From NCBI GenBank assembly GCA_003859965.1, contig RQYR01000010.1:43157-107156 (forward strand): DNA of 64,000 bases, given 5' to 3'. The notes under the pieces were generated by a model, which was given only the letters and a program-made list of their open reading frames with translations, was not told where the DNA came from and did not search any database. The DNA is from Comamonadaceae bacterium OH2545_COT-014. GTDB lineage: Bacteria > Pseudomonadota > Gammaproteobacteria > Burkholderiales > Burkholderiaceae_C. Below, one piece after another: positions 1-9,686 of this stretch (position 1 is its first letter; every line of letters begins with the position of its first letter). Position numbers and translations under genes: made by a program.

Positions 1-492
1 GCGCACGGCCATCCAGGCCCATTCACGCACGCCAAAGTGCACGTCATCGGCCAGCGGGCGCAGTGCCTGCAGGCGCGCCGCCAGGCTCAGCCCGGGCTGC
101 TGGCCAATCATGAAACAGGCCCAGCCGCGCACGGTGTCTGCAGGGTGCCGCTGGCAGGTGGCAATGCCTGCCGGCCCCAAGGCTTGCAGCAAGAGCGCGC
201 CCATGCCCTGCATGCGTTTCAGAATGGGCTGCTGGCAAGCCGCATCGGCCGCCGCCAGGGCCATGGCGGGCAGCGCGGGGAACACGGTGCGCAGCAGCCG
301 GGCCTGGTCCAGCGCCAGGCATTCGGCCAAGGTGGCGGTAGGCAATTGACCGCGCGAAAGCGCAGCCAGGGTATCGGGCGCCACCTCTGCCGCGCGCCGG
401 GCGCCCTTGCGGGCCGGCGCGGCGCCGGGGGCGGCGGAAGACTGGCGCGCTGGCGCGCGCTGCGGCTTGCGCGCTGAGCCGGCCGTCATCAT
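1..492 (-). CDS. AlkD-like DNA alkylation repair protein, C-terminus beyond window edge
   Basis: The reading frame is open for 164 codons from the ATG at 492 to the window edge, so only the N-terminal part is visible. After a basic, Ala/Pro-rich leader it continues into a helical region with an FGVREWAWMAVR stretch near the cut. That stretch resembles the HEAT-repeat DNA glycosylase family (AlkD-like), which removes alkylated bases. Its start overlaps the stop of the upstream MarR gene as ATGA (489-492), so the two are almost certainly cotranscribed and translationally coupled. Family assignment rests on one motif and the general helix pattern. The missing C-terminus would settle it. Confidence 0.6.
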   Translation of the reverse strand, partial: MMTAGSARKPQRAPARQSSAAPGAAPARKGARRAAEVAPDTLAALSRGQLPTATLAECLALDQARLLRTVFPALPAMALAAADAACQQPILKRMQGMGALLLQALGPAGIATCQRHPADTVRGWACFMIGQQPGLSLAARLQALRPLADDVHFGVREWAWMAVR

Positions 493-1028
493 GCGGCTCC
501 CGCCGTGGAGGTGGTGGAGGCGGTGGATGCAGCAGATGCCGCGGGCCACTGCGCTGCCACCTTGGCCAACAACTGCGCCAGCTGCGCACGCTCACGCGCA
601 TCCAAGGGCGTGAATAGGCCCGCGATCCAGCGGCTGTGCTGCTCAAGCACCTGCTGGGCCAGGCGCTGCCCAGCCGCCGTGAGCTGGATGCGCAAGGCGC
701 GGCGATCCTGGGCATCGGGCTGGCGTTCCACCAGCCTCTCCCGCTCCAGCCCATCCAACAGGCCGGTCACGGTGGCGCGGCTAATGCCCGCCCGCTGGGC
801 CAACTGGTGAGGTGCCAGACCCTCCGGGCCAGCGGCATCCAGCAAAAACAGCATCACGAAACGCCCTTCCGACAGCCCGTGCGGCGCCAGCAAGGCCGCG
901 CAGTCGCGGTCAATCGCTGCCGCCAGGGACAGTGTTTGAAAACACAGCCGGATGTCCTCCGCACCCGGCAAGCCGCGCCGCTGCATTTCGTCCAGCAGTG
1001 CCTGGTATTTCTGTTCAAGCGCTTGCAT
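489..1028 (-). CDS. MarR-family transcriptional regulator
   Basis: A 179-residue winged-helix regulator. The recognition part reads LAQRAGISRATVTGLLDGLE, followed by a wing with RQPDAQDRRALRIQLT, which is typical of MarR proteins that sense small ligands or oxidants. The C-terminus is a low-complexity Ala/Ser/Thr tail. The frame extends upstream to 1079, but that start would lie inside the terminator of pssA, so the ATG at 1028 is preferred. There is no obvious Shine-Dalgarno sequence before it. An imperfect palindrome just upstream (1039-1058) may be its own operator. The downstream partner is the AlkD-like gene, overlapping by 4 bases, which hints at control of alkylation repair. Confidence 0.85.
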   Translation of the reverse strand: MQALEQKYQALLDEMQRRGLPGAEDIRLCFQTLSLAAAIDRDCAALLAPHGLSEGRFVMLFLLDAAGPEGLAPHQLAQRAGISRATVTGLLDGLERERLVERQPDAQDRRALRIQLTAAGQRLAQQVLEQHSRWIAGLFTPLDARERAQLAQLLAKVAAQWPAASAASTASTTSTAGAA

Positions 1029-1038
1029 ATGTTGGCAT

Positions 1039-1058
1039 ATAGTATCGTGGCTAACTAT
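1039..1058. promoter_or_regulatory. candidate MarR operator
   Basis: A 20-base imperfect inverted repeat with outer arms ATAGT and ACTAT lies 11 bases upstream of the preferred MarR start. It overlaps the likely -10 region. MarR proteins commonly bind palindromes of this size at their own promoters. Binding is inferred. Confidence 0.35.
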
Positions 1059-1063
1059 AAGGC

Positions 1064-1094
1064 AAAAAAAGCCGGTCACTTCAACGTGACCGGC
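1064..1094 (-). terminator. rho-independent terminator of pssA
   Basis: Eight-base perfect stem (GCCGGTCA at 1071-1078 with TGACCGGC at 1087-1094), eight-base loop, and on the minus strand a run of seven T right after the stem. It lies 42 bases past the pssA stop. Confidence 0.85.
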
Positions 1095-1135
1095 ACAGCT
1101 TGGTCTTGCCCCTTGCAGGCTCCACGGTCGCCGCT

Positions 1136-2023
1136 TCAGCGGTGCAGCCCCTGCTCGTCCGGCTCATCGGTGGAGGTGCTGACAATGCTGGCATGCTGGC
1201 CCTTGGCTTTGCGCCAGGCATAGACCACATAGCCCGACAACGCATAGCCCACGAACACCAAAAACAGCATGGTCGCTGGCTCGACGCTGATCACCGCAAT
1301 CAGCAAGGCCGCCAACACCAGCACGGCAAAAGGCACGCTGCGCCGCCCGCCCAGATCCTTGAAGCTGTAGTACGGCGTATTGGTCACCATGGTCAGCCCG
1401 GCGAACAGCGTGATCGCGAACAGTACCCAAGACAAATCGCCCTGCTCCAGCGGGGTGCCGCCAAACAGCGACATCAGGGCACGGAAGATCGGCACGTCCC
1501 TGTGCTGCAGCAGCATGGCGCTGGTCAGCCAAATAAAGCCTGCCACCAATGCCGCGGCGGCCGGTGACGGCAGCCCCTGGAAATAACGCTTGTCCACCAC
1601 GCCGGTATTGACGTTGAAACGCGCCAGCCGCAGCGCCGCACAGGCGCAATACACAAAAGCGGCAATCCAGCCCCAGCGCCCCAGCGGGTGCAGCGCCCAT
1701 TCATAGGCCACCAGCGCGGGCGCCGCGCCAAAGCTCACCATGTCGGACAGTGAGTCCATCTGCTCGCCAAATGCGCTTTGCGTGCGCGTCATTCGGGCCA
1801 CGCGGCCGTCCAGGCTATCGAGCACCATCGCGGCAAAAATGCCGGTGGTAGCCAAATCAAAGCGGCCGTTCATCGCCATCACGACGGCGTAAAAACCGCC
1901 GAACAGCGCTGCCAGCGTAATCATGTTGGGCAGCGCATAAATGCCCTTGCGCGGGCGGCGCGGCGGCAGGCCGGAAGCAGAAGAAGGCATTTGGGAAAAA
2001 TCAGGTTCCATCATCGATCGCAA
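1136..2023 (-). CDS. pssA: CDP-diacylglycerol-serine O-phosphatidyltransferase
   Basis: Integral membrane enzyme that transfers phosphatidyl from CDP-diacylglycerol to L-serine, making phosphatidylserine for phosphatidylethanolamine synthesis. The CDP-alcohol phosphotransferase signature is intact: DSLDGRVAR, then eight residues to G and two further aspartates (GEQMDSLSD). Several hydrophobic segments follow, as expected for the family, and the length (295 aa) fits the membrane-type PssA of betaproteobacteria. Met5 is an equally possible start. It stands alone, with a strong terminator downstream. Confidence 0.93.
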   Translation of the reverse strand: MRSMMEPDFSQMPSSASGLPPRRPRKGIYALPNMITLAALFGGFYAVVMAMNGRFDLATTGIFAAMVLDSLDGRVARMTRTQSAFGEQMDSLSDMVSFGAAPALVAYEWALHPLGRWGWIAAFVYCACAALRLARFNVNTGVVDKRYFQGLPSPAAAALVAGFIWLTSAMLLQHRDVPIFRALMSLFGGTPLEQGDLSWVLFAITLFAGLTMVTNTPYYSFKDLGGRRSVPFAVLVLAALLIAVISVEPATMLFLVFVGYALSGYVVYAWRKAKGQHASIVSTSTDEPDEQGLHR

Positions 2024-2157
2024 TCATGTGCGCCCTAGCTTTCTCAATTCAATTGGCTGGCAGGTTAGAAGCGCCCAAAAACGCGCACACTGGCAAATTT
2101 GCAAAAGCGTCGCAGCACATGGTATCTGGCCAGTCTGAAAGGACAATGGCACAGCCA

Positions 2158-2197
2158 AACAAAAAGGGGCTACAGCCCCAACGGCTGTAGCCCCTTT
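2158..2197 (-). terminator. terminator downstream of tRNA-Pro
   Basis: Perfect 15-base stem (2163-2177 with 2183-2197), five-base loop, and on the minus strand the stem runs into TTTTTG. It begins 12 bases after the CCA end of the tRNA. Confidence 0.9.
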
Positions 2198-2208
2198 AAC
2201 CAAAGTCA

Positions 2209-2285
2209 TGGTCGGCGTGGCGGGATTCGAACTCGCGACCCCTTGCACCCCATGCAAGTGCGCTACCAGGCTGCGCTACACGCCG
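2209..2285 (-). tRNA. tRNA-Pro (anticodon GGG)
   Basis: A 77-base tRNA on the minus strand. The acceptor arms CGGCGTG and CACGCCG pair fully, the D arm has AGCGCAGCCTGGTAGCGC, the anticodon stem CTTGC/GCAAG encloses ATGGGGT with GGG at 34-36, and the T arm has GTTCGAATC. The CCA end is encoded. It reads CCC (and CCU) proline codons. It has its own promoter and terminator, so it is a single-gene unit. Confidence 0.97.
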
Positions 2286-2296
2286 ACAAGCTGCGT

Positions 2297-2325
2297 AGTA
2301 TAGCCTGAAATTGGGCTGCTCTCAA
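2297..2325 (-). promoter_or_regulatory. sigma-70 type promoter of tRNA-Pro
   Basis: On the minus strand, TTGAGA (2320-2325) and TATACT (2297-2302) are separated by exactly 17 bases. The -10 lies 11 bases before the mature tRNA 5' end. This is the best-formed promoter seen in the window. Confidence 0.8.
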
Positions 2326-2360
2326 GACATGGCATGCAAAAAACATGGCACGACTTTGTT

Positions 2361-2825
2361 TCATAGCGGCCATGTCAGCAGTTGGCGAATGGTTTGCAAC
2401 TCTTTCACGATGTCGTGCATGGGCATCGAGTCGTGGGCGTTGGCCGGCGTTGTCTGGGCCTGTAACGGCGCTTGAACGTTTGCCACCCCGTTGGTGACGG
2501 ATGCGGCAGAGAAAAGGTCAACACTTGAAGGCGCTTCGTCTGCGCCATGTACCAGCGCATCCTGCGCATCATGCCCTTCCTGCAACTTGTGGCGCGCCCC
2601 GCTGATGGTAAAGCCCTGGTCATACAGCAGGTCACGGATACGGCGCACCAGCAGCACCTCATGGTGCTGGTAATAACGCCGGTTGCCACGCCGCTTCACG
2701 GGGCGTAGTTGCGTGAACTCCTGCTCCCAATAACGCAGCACATGCGGTTTGACGCCGCAAAGCTCCGCCGCTTCGCCAATGGTGAAGTAGCGTTTGGCAG
2801 GAATGGGCGGGAGGCTGTTTCCCAT
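2361..2825 (-). CDS. MerR-family transcriptional regulator
   Basis: A 154-residue protein with a MerR DNA-binding domain at about residues 10-80: YFTIGEAAELCGVKPHVLRY, then WEQEF and a second basic helix with RRGNRRYYQ. No metal-binding cysteine pattern is seen after the domain, and the C-terminal half is divergent. In related bacteria this regulator usually sits between ihfA and a tRNA-Pro. Here the tRNA is present but the ihfA side has been replaced by a MocR-type gene. The frame is open to 2915; the ATG at 2825 gives the compact family length. Its ligand and targets are unknown. Confidence 0.85.
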   Translation of the reverse strand: MGNSLPPIPAKRYFTIGEAAELCGVKPHVLRYWEQEFTQLRPVKRRGNRRYYQHHEVLLVRRIRDLLYDQGFTISGARHKLQEGHDAQDALVHGADEAPSSVDLFSAASVTNGVANVQAPLQAQTTPANAHDSMPMHDIVKELQTIRQLLTWPL

Positions 2826-3009
2826 GGAAAAACAATGGCTTGTGCGATGTTGCGCCGAGATTACAGCAACTTCATGACACCTGCCGCCTCGCCCCCCAAC
2901 ACCTTTCGGGCGCATGGTGTGGCGCGTTCCCTCATTCTTAATGATTGAAAAGAGCGAAGCCCCCCCTTTCCCGGCTCAGCCCGCCGGATGGCGGCACGCG
3001 CCAGCGGCG

Positions 3010-4452
3010 TCAACGCTGGCCTCGCATGAAGCGCTGGAACAGGCCGTCGGCCGCATAGGCGATGTTCACGCGCATGGCAGGCGCCAGCCCGGTCGCGTCG
3101 CGCTGCGGGTAAAAGACGCGGCCCGGCGCGATGAAGATGCCGGCCTGCGCCGCTTCGCGCGCCAGCGCCAGCTCGTCCGTTCCGGCGGGCAGCTCGGCCC
3201 ATAGGTAGTAACTGCCGGGGCAAGGCGGGGCCACGCGCAGGCCCGCCTGGGACAGCGCTTTGAGCGCTGGCGGCAGCGCCTCATGCAGGCGCGTTCTGAG
3301 CTGGGCCAAGTGCCGGCGGTACTGGCCGCTGGCCAGCATCTGGCACACGGTGCGCTCCACCAGATCGGACGTGGCGACCAGCGTGAGCATTTTCAGGTCG
3401 CACAGCGCAGCGGCGATGGCGGGCGATGCCGCCACGTAGCCAATGCGCAGCCCGGCCGCCAGCGTCTTGGAAAAGCTGCTCACGTAAACCACGCGCTCCA
3501 GCTGATCCAGCGCGGCCAGGCGGGGCGCCGTGGCGGGCATGAGGTCGGCGAAGGCATCGTCTTCCACCACCAGAAAGTCATGCTGCGCCGCCAGTTGCAG
3601 CAGCCGGTGCGCCTTGGGCAAGCTGAGGGCGCCGCCCGTCGGGTTGTGCCCCAGTGATTGCGTGAAAAACACCTTGGGCCGCACGGTCTGGGCCAGGCGC
3701 GCCAGGGCCTCCATGTCCGGCCCGTCGCTCTGGCGCGGCACGCCGCGCATCGCGGCCTTGGCCAGCCGCAGCTTGCCGAACAGCGGGTAGTAGCCCGGCG
3801 CATCCACCAGCACGGCGTCGCCCGGCTGCAGCAGGTGGCGCACGATCAGGTCCAGCGCATGGTTGGCTCCTTGCGTCAGCAGTACCTGGCGCGCATCCGC
3901 GGCGATGCTGCGCTCGGCCAGCATGCGCGTAATGGTGGTGCGCAGCGGCTCGTAGCCCCAGGGTGAACCGTACCCATTGGCCACGCTTTCGCTGGCCTTG
4001 CCGCTGCGCAGGTGTGCCATTCGTACAGGTCCGGCGCTTTTCAGCCAGGCGGCTGGCAGGCGACCATCGCCCACGCGCACTTCATAGTGTTGCTCCAGCT
4101 GCTCGCGCAGCAGTGACACCACGTCCACCGCCTCACTCACATGCGGGGCGGGCCGGCTGCGGGCATGCGCCAGCGGCCGCACGTAATAGCCGGAGCCGGG
4201 CCGCGCCTCGGCCCAGCCGCGCGCCACCAGGCGGTTGTAAGCCTCCACCACGGTATTGCGGGCCAGTCCTTCCTTGGCCGCGCAGTCACGAATAGAGCGC
4301 AGGCGCGCCCCGGGCGGCAGTTGTCCGCGTTCGATGGCCTGCGCCAGCCGGCTCGCCAGCGCTTCGGCCTTGGTGGCCGAGAGGACCTCCGCTGTTGGCG
4401 ACACCCGGGCGGAGGAGCGAAGTGTTTCCATGATTTGATGGTGACAGTTCAT
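3010..4452 (-). CDS. MocR/PdxR-type regulator (GntR HTH fused to aminotransferase fold)
   Basis: A 480-residue regulator. Residues about 25-92 form a GntR winged helix (RSIRDCAAKEGLARNTVVEA, then GSGYYV). Residues about 140-475 are a fold-type I aminotransferase domain with NPTG at 270-273, the EDDAF aspartates near 298, and the PLP-binding Lys329 in SSFSKT. Such proteins use PLP as ligand sensor rather than as enzyme cofactor. Met8 (4431) is an alternative start. The gene is divergent from the TRAP/HMG-CoA reductase genes, with 157 bases between the chosen start codons. It is therefore the likely regulator of that operon; this is inferred from position only. Confidence 0.88.
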   Translation of the reverse strand: MNCHHQIMETLRSSARVSPTAEVLSATKAEALASRLAQAIERGQLPPGARLRSIRDCAAKEGLARNTVVEAYNRLVARGWAEARPGSGYYVRPLAHARSRPAPHVSEAVDVVSLLREQLEQHYEVRVGDGRLPAAWLKSAGPVRMAHLRSGKASESVANGYGSPWGYEPLRTTITRMLAERSIAADARQVLLTQGANHALDLIVRHLLQPGDAVLVDAPGYYPLFGKLRLAKAAMRGVPRQSDGPDMEALARLAQTVRPKVFFTQSLGHNPTGGALSLPKAHRLLQLAAQHDFLVVEDDAFADLMPATAPRLAALDQLERVVYVSSFSKTLAAGLRIGYVAASPAIAAALCDLKMLTLVATSDLVERTVCQMLASGQYRRHLAQLRTRLHEALPPALKALSQAGLRVAPPCPGSYYLWAELPAGTDELALAREAAQAGIFIAPGRVFYPQRDATGLAPAMRVNIAYAADGLFQRFMRGQR

Positions 4453-4609
4453 GCAGTTGTCCCCGGATCGTACCCATTCAGGCGCATCAGGTCAGGCTAG
4501 ACTCGCCGGGCGCTGCGCACGGTGGTGTTGCCAACCAGCCTCGTGGCTGCCGCTGTGTCAGACGCGTTGCACCGCCCTTCCAAGAATCCAAAGAGACAGG
4601 AGACAAGAC

Positions 4610-5674
4610 ATGACTTCCCCCACCACCCCCGCTGCTTCCAATGCCCGCCGCCGCCTGCTGAAATCGGCCGCCGCTGGCGCGGCCGCTGCGGCGGCCCTGG
4701 CAGCCCCGGCCGTGGCCCGCGCGCAAAGCGCCGTGACTTGGCGCATGCAGGCGCTGTGGGACGGCGGCACCACGCCGCAGAAGTTCGAGGAGCAGTTCGT
4801 CAAGCGCGTGGCCGAGCTGACCGGCGGGCGCTTCAAGATCAACCTGTTCGCCGCCGGGCAGATCGTGCCGGCCGCGCAGGCTTTCGACGCGGTGCGCGGC
4901 GGCGCGTTCGAGCTGATGAAAACCTTCGACGGCTATGAGGCGGGCAAGATTCCGGCCTTTGCCTTCACCAGCACGGTGCCCTTCGGCTTTCCGGAAAGCG
5001 ACCAGTACGAAGCCTGGTTCTACGAGCGCGGCGGGCTGGAGCTGGCGCGCCAGGCTTACGCGCCGGCCGGGCTGCACTACATCGCGCCCACGGTGTACGG
5101 GCAAGAGCCGCTGCATTCGAAGACGCCCATCCGCAAGATGGCCGACCTGGCGGGCAAGAAAGGGCGCTTTGTCGGCCTGGCCTCCACCGTGATGGGCGCG
5201 TTTGGCGTGTCCGTCACGCCGCTGCCCACCAGCGAGGTGTATTCGGCGCTGGACAAGGGCGTGATCGACATGGCGGACCGGGGCGACCTGACAGCCAACT
5301 TCGAGGCGGGGCTGGCCGAAGTGGCCAAGTACGTCATCCTGCCCGGCTTTCACCAGCCCACCACGGCCACGGCTTACGTGGCAAACCGCGGCGCTTACGA
5401 GAAGCTGCCCGCCGAGTTCAAGGCCGCGCTGGCCGTGGCGGCGCGCGAGGTATCGGCTTCGCTGCGCCAGCGCATTCTGGTGAACGACGCGACGGTGCTC
5501 GACAAGTACCGCGCCAAAGGCTGCGAAATCATCCGCATGCCCGATGCCGAGGTGGCCGCCGCGCGCGCCAAGGCCATGGAAGCCTGGCGCGCCGCCGCCA
5601 AGGACAACCCGCTGGCCGTGAAGGCGCTGGACAGCCAGGTCGCCTTCATGAAGGCGCTGGGCCTGCTGCGCTGA
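4610..5674 (+). CDS. dctP: TRAP transporter periplasmic solute-binding protein (DctP family)
   Basis: A 354-residue binding protein that captures a carboxylate in the periplasm and delivers it to the DctQM membrane part. A twin-arginine type signal is visible (ARRRLLKSAAAG followed by an Ala-rich stretch and ARAQ). The mature part shows DctP features, including the FDAVRGGAFELM region and the TSEVYSALDKGVIDMAD region. An AGGAG lies 7 bases before the ATG at 4610, which is why this start is chosen over 4451. The nearby HMG-CoA reductase suggests mevalonate or a similar branched hydroxy acid as ligand. That is inference. Confidence 0.88.
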   Translation: MTSPTTPAASNARRRLLKSAAAGAAAAAALAAPAVARAQSAVTWRMQALWDGGTTPQKFEEQFVKRVAELTGGRFKINLFAAGQIVPAAQAFDAVRGGAFELMKTFDGYEAGKIPAFAFTSTVPFGFPESDQYEAWFYERGGLELARQAYAPAGLHYIAPTVYGQEPLHSKTPIRKMADLAGKKGRFVGLASTVMGAFGVSVTPLPTSEVYSALDKGVIDMADRGDLTANFEAGLAEVAKYVILPGFHQPTTATAYVANRGAYEKLPAEFKAALAVAAREVSASLRQRILVNDATVLDKYRAKGCEIIRMPDAEVAAARAKAMEAWRAAAKDNPLAVKALDSQVAFMKALGLLR

Positions 5675-6069
5675 CGCACACATGACCCACGCCTGACCCA
5701 CGCGGGCGCGCACCCTGCCGCTGCACGGCGGCGATGCGCGGCAAGGGGTGCGCGGCGAGGCCCAGGCCGTGTCCGCCTTGGGTGCTGGCGTGGCCTGACT
5801 GGCGTGGCTTGGGGCAGCGGGCCGGCGGCCTGGCTCTGACTGGCAGGCTGATCAAGGCCAGCTGAAAGCCATCAAACCATCAAACCATGAAGCTATCAAA
5901 AAAATAGCTATCAAGGCGCGCCTGCTCTGCCCAAAAGACCCAAATGAACCACAGGGCTTGACCCCTTGCCGCCCGCCAGGCCGGTGGCGCGCAGGCGCCC
6001 TGCCCTGCCGCCGTGCCTGCCCACGCTTTTGCCTTGACTGAACTGTTTGCCCTGAAAGGAGGCTGCGCC
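5675..6069 (+). other. 395-base gap inside TRAP operon, with ATAGCTATC repeat
   Basis: No gene is supported here. The stretch contains a short triplication of CCATCAAA-type units (near 5868-5888) and a copy of the dispersed repeat with GCTATC-A7-TAGCTATC at about 5891-5913. A gap this long between dctP and dctQ is unusual, because they are normally adjacent. Confidence 0.5.
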
Positions 6070-6605
6070 ATGTCCATGCCGATCTGGCTGCGCGCGCCGG
6101 TGAACGCCATCACGGCGCTGAACCGCTGGATTTTTCATGCCACCGTCTGGCTCATGGCGGTGGTGGTGCCGGTGATGATTTACGAAGTCATCGCCCGCTA
6201 CGTGTTCAACGCGCCCACTGTGTGGGGCATGGAGCTGGCGGTGCTGCTGTTCGGCCCCTATTTCCTGCTGGGCGGCCCGCACCTGCTGCACCTGCGCGGC
6301 CACGTGGCGCTGGACGTGGCGCGCCAGCGCCTGAGCGCGGCCTGGCAGCGGCGGCTGGATTTGCTGAACTTTCCCGTCATCGTGCTGTTTTGCGCCATCT
6401 TGCTGTACTACAGCGTGCCCTCGGCCTGGAACGCCTTCAGCTACCGCGAAACCAGCTTCTCGGCCTGGAACCCGCCCATCTGGCCCGTCAAGGCCGCCGT
6501 GCCGCTGGCCCTGGCGCTGATGCTGCTGCAGGCGCTGGCCGAGTTCGTCCGCACGCTGTACGGCCAGGCCGCCGCCACGGCTGACCACGCACAGGAGGCG
6601 CACCC

Positions 6606-6609
<4 letters not shown>
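6070..6609 (+). CDS. dctQ: TRAP transporter small permease (DctQ family)
   Basis: A 179-residue inner-membrane protein with four predicted membrane spans: VWLMAVVVPVMIYEVIARYV, a second around VLLFGPYFLLGG, a third around NFPVIVLFCAILLYY, and a last around VPLALALMLLQALAEFV. The arrangement matches DctQ. The Shine-Dalgarno AAAGGAGG (6055-6062) is 7 bases before the ATG at 6070, which fixes the start. The stop overlaps the dctM start as ATGA. It pairs with DctM in sodium-driven uptake of the substrate bound by DctP. Confidence 0.88.
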
Positions 6610-7922
<1,313 letters not shown>

Positions 7923-8076
7923 AGCCTGGCCGAAAAGCTATTTTTTCAATAGCAATCAACACCCATGCCTTCTGCCTGAAGGGCTGATTTTTCCCATATC
8001 CCGCCGCCCGCGCCCGCCGCGCGGGCCACGGCCTTTCATCCCCCGTTTCATCCACTTCACTTTTCGCCGAACCCTT
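7923..8076 (+). repeat. dispersed ATAGC repeat copy
   Basis: The inverted pair GCTATT/AATAGC (about 7938-7954) is followed by CATGCCTTCTGCCTGAAGGGC and a T-run. The same layout appears at about 55560-55610, and its reverse complement matches the insertion inside gluQRS (52970-53044). Confidence 0.5.
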
Positions 8077-9369
8077 ATGGAAAACACCACCGCATCCGCA
8101 CCTTCCAGCCGCATCGGCGGCTTCCACAAACTGGGCGTGGCCGAGCGCATCGAGCGCGTGGCCGCCTTCGCCGGGCTGGACGAGGCCGAGCGCCAGCACC
8201 TGGCTGACACCGGCAACCTCAGCGCCGAGCTGGCCGACCGCCTGATCGAGAACGTCGTGGGCACGCTCAACATCCCCCTGGGCATTGCCACCAACATGAA
8301 GATCGACGGACGCGACCGCCTGATCCCCATGGCCACAGAGGAATCCTCCGTCGTGGCCGCCGTATGCAACGCCGCGCGCCAAAGCTATGACGGCGGCGGT
8401 TTTGTCACCAGCATGTCGGGCGCCTGCATGATTGCCCAGATCCAGCTCACCGGCGTGCCCGATGCCGAGAACGCGCGCCTGCAAATCCTGGAGCGGCGCG
8501 CCGACATCCAGGCCCTGTGCGACGAATGCGACCCCATCCTGCTCAAGATTGGCGGCGGCTTTCGCGACCTGGAAGTGCGCGTGCTGCCAACGCGCGGCGG
8601 CGTCATGGTCATCACCCAACTCATCGTGGACACGCGCGACGCCATGGGCGCCAACGCCGTCAACACCATGGCCGAGAAAATCGGCCCCCGCATTGCCGAA
8701 TGGACGGGCGGCAAGACGCACCTGCACATCCTCTCCAACCTGGCCGACCGGCGCCTGGCGCGCGCGCGCTGCGTGTGGCCGCTGGCCGCCATTGGCGGCG
8801 AGGCGGTGCGCGACGGCATCCTCAGCGCCTACCACTTCGCCGATGCCGACCCCTACCGCGCCGCCACCCACAACAAGGGCATCATGAATGGCATCAGCGC
8901 CGTGGTGCTGGCCACCGGCAACGACACCCGCGCCGTGGAAGCCGGCGCGCACGCCTGGGCCGCGCGGCGCGGCCATTACGGCAGCCTCACGCACTGGGAA
9001 GCCACCGCCAGCGGCGACCTGGCCGGCAGCATCGAGCTGCCCATGGCCGTGGGCCTGGTGGGCGGCGCCACCAAGCTGCACCCCACCGCCAAGCTCGCGC
9101 TCAAGGTGCTGGGCGTGCAAACCGCCGAGGAGCTGGCCCGCACCATTGCCGCCGTTGGCCTGGCGCAGAACTTCTCGGCCCTCAAGGCGCTGGCCACCAC
9201 CGGCATCCAGCGCGGCCACATGGCCTTGCACGCGCAAAACATCGCCATGATGGCCGGCGCGCTGGGCGACGAGGTGCAGCAGCTCGCCCGCGTGCTGGTG
9301 GACAAGCGCCTGGTGCGCCTGGACGTGGCCGAGGCCGAGCTGCAACGCCTGCGCGCCGCCCAGGGCTGA
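8077..9369 (+). CDS. mvaA: degradative (class II) hydroxymethylglutaryl-CoA reductase
   Basis: A 430-residue enzyme that in this class normally runs oxidatively, turning mevalonate plus CoA into HMG-CoA with NAD. The family hallmarks are clear: ENVVGTLNIPLGIATNMKID, the catalytic glutamate in ATEES (88-89), the dinucleotide-binding DAMGANAVNT (188-197), Lys267 in THNKG, Asp283 in GNDTR, and His381 in QRGHMALH. The last three fall at the numbering of the well-studied Pseudomonas mevalonii enzyme. No HMG-CoA lyase gene is seen nearby, so the next step must be encoded elsewhere. It follows dctPQM, which fits mevalonate uptake and breakdown. Confidence 0.93.
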   Translation: MENTTASAPSSRIGGFHKLGVAERIERVAAFAGLDEAERQHLADTGNLSAELADRLIENVVGTLNIPLGIATNMKIDGRDRLIPMATEESSVVAAVCNAARQSYDGGGFVTSMSGACMIAQIQLTGVPDAENARLQILERRADIQALCDECDPILLKIGGGFRDLEVRVLPTRGGVMVITQLIVDTRDAMGANAVNTMAEKIGPRIAEWTGGKTHLHILSNLADRRLARARCVWPLAAIGGEAVRDGILSAYHFADADPYRAATHNKGIMNGISAVVLATGNDTRAVEAGAHAWAARRGHYGSLTHWEATASGDLAGSIELPMAVGLVGGATKLHPTAKLALKVLGVQTAEELARTIAAVGLAQNFSALKALATTGIQRGHMALHAQNIAMMAGALGDEVQQLARVLVDKRLVRLDVAEAELQRLRAAQG

Positions 9370-9686
9370 AAGACGGGCCGCAGCCCTTTGTTTCCCGAAC
9401 CAAGGGCTGCGGCCTGTGCTGGCGCCAGCGCCCCATGGGCGTCCGGCGGCGCTCGGGGGCCTGCCAAGCTGCGCTGGAAAAAACAGGCTGGCAGCTTGCG
9501 CCCAATCTCGGCTTTTCCCCAGCAGTCAGGCCATGCGTTGCCTGCCAGAAGCCGAAAAGCCGGTGCGCGCAGTGACCGCACCGTCATTGCCTCTGGCTCT
9601 ATTACCTGCTTTTTCAGGTCTGATTCAGCCCCCGGCTGAACAGGGCGCAGCGCCCGTCTGGGCGGATCGGCTTTGCCGCTGACGGC
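9370..9686 (+). terminator. hairpin after mvaA; otherwise empty gap
   Basis: A perfect 13-base stem (9376-9388 with 9402-9414) with a 13-base loop begins 7 bases after the mvaA stop. It has no T-run, so it may be a weak terminator or an mRNA 3' protector. The rest of the gap to 9686 shows no supported gene. Confidence 0.5.

Noticed and set aside
44..754. Long minus-strand open frame across the MarR and AlkD-like genes
   Set aside because: Arg/Pro/Ala-rich composition typical of a shadow frame, overlapping two better-supported genes.
4487..5674. Long antisense frame of 408 codons opposite dctP
   Set aside because: It mirrors the codon pattern of the DctP gene and has no motif or ribosome site.
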